A model generated the notes under the pieces. That model did not search any database, was not told where the DNA came from, and was given only the letters and a program-made list of their open reading frames with translations. 64,000 bases of DNA from Allodiplogaster sudhausi (lineage: Eukaryota; Nematoda; Chromadorea; Rhabditida; Diplogasteridae). Below, in pieces: positions 52,150-61,582 of this stretch. The number at the start of each line of letters is the position of its first letter. The first letter of the stretch is position 1. Position numbers and translations under genes: made by a program. Where the stretch lies: positions 2,844,501 through 2,908,500 of the forward strand of contig CALZFC010000018.1 in NCBI GenBank assembly GCA_945643635.1, given 5' to 3'.

Positions 52150-53345
52150 CTCTTCCCTCGCACTTTCTCTTTATATCAATCGCCTTGCCGTCCAATAGCG
52201 CGAGCACTTGCAGTGGACAGCAGCGGATGCCCAAAGATTTGACAAGTTACCTTACAATTAGACGTTCCGATGGTTTTGTAGACCATCGCTAACTCTTAAG
52301 CCATTCAGTTGAAATTGGCTTACTTACTTAGATCTGTCGAGAGCTTCCATAGTAATAGAACAGCCAGCCTTTTTTGTTAGGAAATGGTAAATTATATTAT
52401 TTCTTGATTTTCTCTGGAAGTTGATCTACAATCAATGCAGAAAATGATAATTATTTTCTGTGACTTTTCATTAGAATTCGCATGCAAGGCATACAGCGAT
52501 GACACTTTTCTTACGCTTGTCCTTACAATGTCTTTTCCTTTGCATTTATTGACCTTGTTCAATACTATTATTCTTAAAAGTACTTACTACTTATCACCTC
52601 TATCTATGTACCTACCTACCACCTGCTCTGGAAGGATGTTTTCGCTGCCGAATGTTCTCTGTGTTCATGTCTTCCCTGCCCTATGGCAAACATCTCTGCT
52701 TCTCTTCTTCGTGTTCTCCACCCCCCTCCTTCGGCCGCTCACGTGAAACTTTTGTCATTCGAAGGCCAACAGAGAGAGAGAGAGAAAGTAAGGATTAGTT
52801 AGAGAAAGAAAGATAAGAGTTGTCACTTCATGAAGACTCATTCCATCTTCTTGTCGATTTCCACCATTTCTCTTCGTTTTATTTGTTCGCTTCTCGTTTT
52901 CTCTCTTTACCTCCGTCTCTATCTTTCTCTCTCTCTTTCTCTCTCACTCTCTTTCTCTCTCTCACTGGTCTTTCATCATCTCATCAAATCATTTCTCTCT
53001 TCTCTCCTCCTCCCGTCAAATCCTCCTGGCACTCATTTTTTTCTTCCTGTTCATGTTGTGTTCCCTCTGCCGTAGTCACAGACCCGCTCTCACCCAGAAG
53101 TCGCAGCTCACTCAAACACCAACTGTTCCACTCCTTCTGCCCTCGGGACCCATCTACCCATCTCTCTCTCTCTCTCTCTCTCTCTCATTCTTTCTCATTC
53201 TCCACTCTCTCTCACTCCACACACTCTCTCTCTCTCGCTCTCTGTCACTCACCTTATCCCCCTCTCTCTCCCTTAATCTCTGCCCGTCTCTACCTGATAT
53301 AAGCAGGGTCAAAGTGTGCAGGTGGTGACGAGAGAAGGCACCGAT

Positions 53346-53400
<55 letters not shown>

Positions 53401-55520
53401 GGAGATAGAGAGAGGGAGAGAGAGAGAACTGATAGGGTGATATCATAGGGCACGAGAGAGAGAAAGAGATAGTTAAGAGACAGTTGCAGAATTGAGAGAT
53501 AGGGAAAGAAAGATGGTAGAGTTCCCGATGAAAATGCCAGAAGAAAGGCAGGCTGACAAGAAACACGGAAGTGATCGTGAACTAGGGAACATGTGCACGC
53601 ACGTCGGATATTTCAGACCCGCTCTTTAATTCTCTTGTAACGCAAATATTTTCCTTTATTATTCAGAATAATAGATATGGCCATGTGCTTGTAACCACTC
53701 AACCCCCTTTCTCGTACTGTTTCCTTTTCCTTTCTGCTAGCTTTCCTCTCCTTGAGATGTCCCTGCTCCATGCTTTGTGTGCGGATTTTCATTAGCCTGC
53801 AAGTGACATGGACGCTACTTGCCACTTCTTCTTTTTCTTGCTCTTTTATATCTCTCTCGTTTTCGCTTTCTGTCTCTCCCTCTCTCTCTTTTCCTTTTTT
53901 CTCCTATGTATGCCTAACTTTCTCTCTCTATTTCTCTCTGTTCCCTCTCTCTCTATTTCGCTCTGCTTTTTCTCTCTCTCTCTCTCTTTACTTGCTTTCT
54001 CTGTCACCAAAGAAAGTCTTTCATTATTATTTTCATTGCCTCTCACCCCTGCACATCCATAAACCTATAAAAAAAATTTTTTTCGTTCAACGTACATAAA
54101 TCGATGCTTCGCCTGTCAGTCTTGACTCTACCGTAATCGCCGTTTTCGTGCCGGGACCATTCTCTCTCTCCCTCTAAAATGCAGATTCCTCACGAGGCTG
54201 CACTTCGCTCGTCCCCGATGGCGGCGGCGGCCGAAGTTACGAGTGCAACGATCGCCTCTTGGTCCGGCGACGAGGAAGCGCTGCCGCTCACGGCGTCTTC
54301 TTCGGGCGCCGGCGTCACGTTTTCCGTCGCGGCGGCCGTAAATTCGTCGGCCGCCGCGCCAGCCGTGCACAACTGCGCCAAGTCGATCATTGATCGGAAG
54401 CTACGGAAGTACGCGTCTGAGACGTCCTTCGGCACGGCTGAGACGGCTTCGGATGGCTCTGGCGCAGCTGCCGATTTGGTGGGCGTGCCAGCTCCTGCGC
54501 CTTGCGCGTCCGCGCGCGCCGGTCGCTTCGTCGTTCGTCCGGTGCAGCTGCGGAATGGAGGGGGCGCAGGCGGCGCGGCGGCCGCTTCGGCCGCAGCGGC
54601 TTCCGCATCGCGCCGTCGCCGCCATGACTCGGACGCGTCCGGCAGCGTCGGCTCCGAGGCCACCGTCGCCTCGGGCAGCGCGACACCCGTCCGCGGCCGC
54701 CCCGACGGCGGGCATCCTCTGATGTGTTCGGCGCCACGCCGAATTCGGCGGCCAAAGAGCGCGAGCAACGCGGAAATGAACGTCAGCCTGACGTCGGCGA
54801 CCATTCATTCGCTCGAAAGCGAAGAAGTCACTTGCGGCGGAGGAACCATGAGCATTGGCGGGCCAGACGGCATTTCCGGTGTGGTTGGCGGCATCGGATA
54901 CGGTAGCAGCAAGGAGCGACGACCCTCGAATGTCTACATGTTCGACGACGACAGCGTCCACGAGTTTGAGGATGATGACGGTTTGGCCTCTTTTCTCTCT
55001 TCCGCTCATTCTCTTCAGTTAATATGCGCTCCGCGTATATGCATTGGCTTACAAACATTTTTTTAAGGTAAAAAACGTAAGGACTCATAAAGCATGCTTT
55101 TCTTTTAAAAAGTGTATAAAATATCAACATTACAGATTAATGTTTAAAAAAAAATAAATTCCGCTTTTTTTTGTTGCGAAATTCAAACATTCCGTTTATG
55201 GGCGATATCGTTTATATTGTTTAAAGAATAGTTTGCTAAATTTGTGTTTATTATTAAATAATAATATTTACAAAGACAAATACTTCTCAACTATATTTTC
55301 CTTAACATTATTCCTTCTTTTATAGCATTAATTCTATCTTTTATTCCGCCTCCCTCAACACAGTTCGTCTGCTAGACTCTTGCCTTAGCTGTCCCCCTGA
55401 ACCTCGAATGACAAGGCGAACTTTTTCCTTCTTGGCTCAGTTCCAGAGAAGAGACTCTTCTTCTAACACAGGTTCTATAAACGCGCAAATAGAACAAGTT
55501 CACATGTAAGACTGAGAGAC

Positions 55521-55563
<43 letters not shown>

Positions 55564-55634
55564 AAGATGTAAAGACAAGCAGAGGGAGAGAAAAGAGGAG
55601 AGAAAGTGAGAGAGAGAAAGAGAGGGAGAGGGAC

Positions 55635-55682
<48 letters not shown>

Positions 55683-57069
55683 GGAGGGAGAGAAGGTACG
55701 CGTGTACCAGGAGAGCGGCCGAGCGGCATATAATTGAGCCACTTATCTCACTCCCTCTCCATGCATCGTGCTGTCAGTACTGCCAGAGAAGGGCTTCATC
55801 TCTGACGATGGCAGGAGAACGAGAGAGAAATAGAGAGTAAGAGAGACAGAGAGAGAGAGAGAAAGGGAAAAAGAAAGAGAAGAGAAAGACAGCAAAACAT
55901 GGACAGACCAAAGCCTAATTTTTACGTCGTTCTCAAACACATGCCAAAAGGCATCGGCGTAAGCAGCTCCATATGCAAACATATCTCACTCTTTATTTCT
56001 CTTTCTCTTTTCTATTCGATCTACTATCTTCTATCTTTCTTATTTTATCTCTCTCTCACTCCCTCTCTATAATTCTCACTCTCTCTCTCTCTCTTTCTCT
56101 CTAATTCTCACTCTATTTTTCCCTCGAGCCCTTTTTCCAGAATCTCTCATAGTCTAACGAGCTTAAAACGACTGCTGTTTTTCTCCTTTTTTTGGGTTGA
56201 AGATGCCGCTCAAAGTGCCGAAGAAGAAGAGGAGAGAGGGACGTGTAGAGAAAGCGACAGGGAGAGAGTAGGAGAGAGAGGGGAGAGATGCGGAGAGAAA
56301 ATGTTGAGAGAAAAGGAGAAAAGAGAGAGAGAGACAGTGAGAGAAAGACAGTGAGAAGGCGGATGATAAACAGGCTTCTTCAGACTATGAGATTAGACGT
56401 GCGGAGAGAGAAAGAGCAGTCACCAAGAGTGGTTCTAAGCCGCGAAGCTAGAATGGGGCATAAATTGGCGAGCTTTTTTAGTTTTAGTTTTATTGCCAGA
56501 GGATGAGGCCAATTTGATGCTCGAAACAATTATCGTTTGTGTTTAATTATATGACTAATTAATTTTTTAAAATAATAATGCCTAAAAGGAAATTTCCAGA
56601 ATAACAAAGAAAGCCGTTTTTATATAAGATACACACTCTGAGCACGAAGCAGCTTCTTTTTGCGAAGCCTGTCGGTTAATCCTTGAACTGACAAATCTTC
56701 CAGCTACCGGAAGTCTCCGGTTATCCGGAGCAATGGAGGTCTTATGCAGGGAATCCTTAGCCGCCACCAACAAATGGCTATTTTTACATATCTGCCCTTT
56801 ACAAGTCTTTTCTGGAGAGATAAACACGTGGTGCCGTCTTCTGTTTCGCTGGCTATATCTGCCACTTGCTTTTTCGGTAAATCTTATCACTTTCTCGCCT
56901 TGCTCCTCGAATCATCGTCTGCTTGTTGAAAGGCCCCTCTTCTTATTTCGAAATAACTGAGGACACTAAATTAGCAGTGAAGCAGACTGGAGTATGAAAT
57001 AAGAAAAAAAGAATTCTTATCAGAAGTTCTGTATGCTCTTCTCAGTCGGTTTATGGTGGAGTGAGAGAA

Positions 57070-57108
<39 letters not shown>

Positions 57109-57957
57109 AAGAGATTGCGAGAAGTAGCAAAGTGATCGAGTTAGAGACAGATAAGGATAGAAGTAGAATAGATAAAGAGTGAGGAAGAGATATTCAGAGA
57201 GGGAGGAGATGAAGCTTCTCCTTCTCTCGTTTACGAATCAAAGCTCGGAAAAGAAGTCAGAAGCAGAAGAAGGACAAGGATGCCGTCGTTGACGAATTCG
57301 ATGTAGAGGGAGAGAGAGAAAGAGAGAGAGAAAGAGAGAGGGAGAGAGAGAACCGGAGCATAAAGAGAGAGAGAGAAAGAGAGCGAAAGTTAGGTAGAGA
57401 GAGAGAGAGGGACAGAGAAAGAGAAATAGAGAGAACGGGAGAAATAAATAGGAGGATCGAGGGAAAAGGATGAGAACTTCTCGCTTTTCAACTCTCTCTC
57501 TCTCTCTGTAATTCTTTTTATCTAACTCTCTTCTCCTTGCTTTGTTCTTTCTTTTCTGTGTAGTCTCATCTGCTTGCACATCTTTTTGTCCTCCATCATC
57601 TCCCTTTAAATATGTGTCATTCTCTCCCTCTCTCTCTCTCTCGTTCTCTCCTTTTCTCTTTCTCTCTCTCTCTCTCTATCTCTAACTCCCTCTCTCTCTC
57701 TCTCGTTCGCTCTCTCTCTCTCCCACTCTCTCTCTCTTTCTCTCTCTCCCTTGTCCTCTCTGCAAAACATTTATTCTCGAGAGCGCAGAGTGGCAATCGG
57801 CCCGTGCATGGCGCACTCGGGATGGAGAGAAAGGACGGATGAGAAGGAGCGTGCGGCTGAGTTGGCATGGACTGAGGGGCGGGGTCTGAGGTGAAAGGGA
57901 ATAGAGAGGGAGGGGGGGGGGAGGAAAGAGAGAGGGAGGAGAGAGAGAAAGTGAGAG

Positions 57958-58003
<46 letters not shown>

Positions 58004-61000
58004 CGAGCCAGAGCATATGAGCATAGAGGGCGGAGTGGTGAAGAGGAGAAGAGAAGAGAGAGAAGGATGGATAGAGTGAGCCTTTCCCTCCTTCTACTCC
58101 CTTTGCTTGACGCCAGCCGCCGCTGAGTTGTCGCTCTAGACGAAGAAGCTGACAACGACGTGGAGAACGAGATCGCTCTCTTCTCTCTTTCTCTCGCCTC
58201 TCTTCTCTCTCTCTACACTCTCTCCCCCTTTGACGTCAACTCCTTGTGATCATCGACGGCCTTACAAAGCGTTCCAGACTTGTCAGCAGCTCCGACAACC
58301 ACGGGTTTTCTAGCAGAAGAAGAGAGCCGCGAACAGACGACGCCTTATGGCCTCGGTGCCAACGACGCTCGAGAATGCGTCCTCGCGTCTCCTCGGCGCC
58401 AATTCGCCGCCAAGTCCTCGGCGCGGCGGTTCTGGCGTCCGCGTCGTCATCACGGCGACCGATTCGGTTCGCCGTGGCGTCGCGCCCCGAACGCCGCTAC
58501 CGACTCCGCCAGAAGACGAGACGGAGTGTCAGACGCCGTCTGGCCCGCGTTACGTCAAAAAGCCCGACCCTCGTATGCGTCAGCTGAATCGGCGCACCTC
58601 TCACACACTGCTCTACGTGCCCGAGCAGCGACGCGTCTCCAACGTCTCGGGAACGTCGATCGCGTCGTGCCCCGTGGAGTTGGCATCCACCGACGAAGAG
58701 GAGGGCCCGCCGGCGCCGCTCTCCTCGCGGATGCCACTGGTGTCCGCGGCAGTACCCCCAATCGGGCTCGCGGCGTCGCCGACGCTTTCCTCGCGTCGGA
58801 AAAGCGTACAAACGGGCGCGCCCGCCATCGGCTTCCGTCCAGTCCGCTCTTTCGAGCGGAGAGCCTCTCAGCCAACGCTGCAGGCGGACGTCTTGGCGAA
58901 GGCTAATTCGATCGCCGCCCGGCGGGCCGGCAGCGCGGCGCCGGAGCGGCACGCGGAAGAGGGCGGCGGAGGGAGCGGAAGTGAAACGGCCGCCGCTTCC
59001 GAGGCGTCGGTGGCACTCGCGGCCGCCGGCACCAACCATCAGAGCAACAACCAAATGAAGCGGACGGACACGCTCGAAGAGGAAGACACGGCTTCGGCGC
59101 GCGCCAAGATGCTCTCGAAGAGAGTCAGCTGGCTGTCCATGAAGAGCCTGGCCGAATCGGTAGAGCCCTTGCTCGGGATCAAGGCCAGAGTCAGAAGATC
59201 CTCCGGACACGCCTCACCTACGAACACGACGAATACGACGGTGACAGCCACGGGAGGTGGAGGAGGGACGGCGGGCAGGGATTCCAGCCAGTACGGCAGT
59301 GTCATGCAACTCAATGATGAACTCGATCTCGACTCGGACACTCCTCCACTTGACACACTCAGCTGGAGCTTTGCAGGTCGGAGAAGGGGAGAGACGAGAG
59401 ACGAGAGAGAGACAGAGAGAGAGAGAGAGAAAGAGAAAGAGAGAAAGGAGGAGGCAAAGTATACAAGTATTACATTTCATAGCCCGTTCATGCTGCAACA
59501 TTTCTGCGAGCTATTTCCGTTCACCTTTGCGCCTTTATCGTTCATTGGTTTCTTTGCAACACTATTTCTCCTCTTTCATATTTTCTTCTTGCTCTTTGTA
59601 CTTTGTTCTTTAAAAATCCTCTCTTCTTTATGTTACATTGTTTATGTTTTTCATGAATGACGAAGAGCGATCAGTTGGAGAGTTAGGGGAAGAAGTTGAA
59701 AGCGAGAGAGATAGAGAAAAATGCCGAGAAAGAGAGAGTTAGAGCGAGTGTGCAGATCAGATAGAGAGCCATCGAAAGAGAGAGAGAGAAAGAGAGAGAG
59801 AGAGAGCGAGAGAGTGAAAGAGAGAAAGAAAGAGAAAGTCCGAGAAGCGTAGAGATCATTGGAGTGAGGCAAAAGTAGCGTCAGCATCTCCATTTAGCTT
59901 CCGATTCTGATTCCAAGCTGCGCTCTCTGCCGTCGTCGTTGTTGAAAAGAGAGTGCTAAATAAAAATGGGAAATATTTAAGAGATTGAATCGAAAGAGAG
60001 CGAGAAATCGAGAGAGAGTGAGTAAGGAATAGAAAGAGAAAGATAGAGAGGGGAATAGAGAGAGAGAACGAGAGATAGAGAGATAGAGAAAGTGTGAAAG
60101 AGAAAAGAGAAAAAAGTCTTTATGAGAGCGGTTGAATGAAAACGGGCCGAGCTCTGCATGAAATATGGCAGATGAATGAGTTCTTTCCGCTGCCCTCCCC
60201 GTTCGCTTTGCAGACGGAAAGAGCTTCATGATGCGAGAGTAGTCTCATTCAATGAACTGAGACAGAAGATGGAGAGAGAGAAGGAGAGAGAGAGAAAGCG
60301 AGAGAGAGAGAGAAATAGATGAGAGAGCAGAGAAACCATACAAGGAATCAAAGAAAAGGAAAGGGACATATACGGCAAGTCCGATTTGCTGAAATGACGA
60401 GAGAGAGAGAGAAAAGGAGAGGGAGAGAAAGAGTGTGAGAGAGAGCGCTTAAAGAATCCATTGACGCTTCGTTGTATCTTTTTTTGCCTTATTTCCTGCC
60501 CTTTTATGGCTCAAAAAATGCTGCTTCATCATCGTGACAGGAAACGATGATTATAGAGGATTAAAAATTAGTGATTAACAGTCGACTACTCAAAAGAGGA
60601 TGATTTCTTTCTGTGATATGTGCTACATACCATTAGATTATGCTGCATACTTTCAAGAGATAAGAGACTCTATCATCGATGTTCATATCAGCACAAAACG
60701 AAGAGTTTCGGTTCTCTTGACCCAGACATCTTGCCTAATTTATCTGTCAAATATGCGTCTACGAGGTTCATAAGCTTTCCTAAAGGCCTGAATTAAAGCA
60801 ATGTGAGAAAACGCATCAATAAGCACTTGAAGATGAATTCGAGCAAAAAGACTTTTTGAGCACTCGTCATCTTTTCCCCTTCTTTCTCACTAACAATAAG
60901 CATCTGGCAGGCGGCGAGCCTTTTCACTGCTTCTTTGTTTTTTCTTTCTTCTCTCAAGAGCGCCGCGTTCCAAGGCAGGTGCCGGAAGCTTATGGCGAGT

Positions 61001-61545
61001 TCATTGCAGCGGCATTGGGATAGGTGGACTGCGATTGGGCTGGGATATTTGGGGGAAGTGAATGGGGGGAGAGGGGTTCAATGGCTGCGAACAGGTATTG
61101 GTATCAATTCCAGAGGAGTACTCATGGATATTGCACTGGATATAGCACAAGGTGACGCGAGAAAAGCCAACGGCTATTTCTTTCTGCACTAAATACTCAA
61201 GAGTTTAAAAATCACAAAAAATAAACTACCTTAAAATAGCATTAAAAAAAGTAAAATGACTTACTGAACATATGAAATCGGAAATTGGATTAGTCCTATG
61301 AAGATTAAGTGCATCAGACTTGTTTGCCAGAGAGACAGGGGAAGTAAGAGAGGAAGAGGGACAGAGAGAAAATAGAGAGAGAGATAGAGAAAGGAAAGAG
61401 ATAGAGATAAAAGTTTTATTTTCAGACGAGTACGACAATGTGACTCTGATGTATGCGAAGCACGAGAAGATTCCGATGAAAGACTTCGGCTCAGAGATCC
61501 GGTTAGCTATTAAAAATAGGAAATTAGTTAACGCCGATTATTCTC

Positions 61546-61582
<37 letters not shown>

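Noticed and set aside
54190..54804. 204-residue minus-strand frame opposite the 54185-54980 exon, and the 237-residue one opposite 58317-59376
   Set aside because: High GC with RNY-type codons leaves the reverse strand open. The plus frame has splice sites and phase agreement; the minus frames have neither.
55906..55963. Frame RPKPNFYVVLKHMPKGIG with donor GTAAGC
   Set aside because: The upstream sequence is pure GA-type with no pyrimidine tract, so no acceptor is credible. The opposite strand is equally open. Kept only as an alternative in the intron entry.
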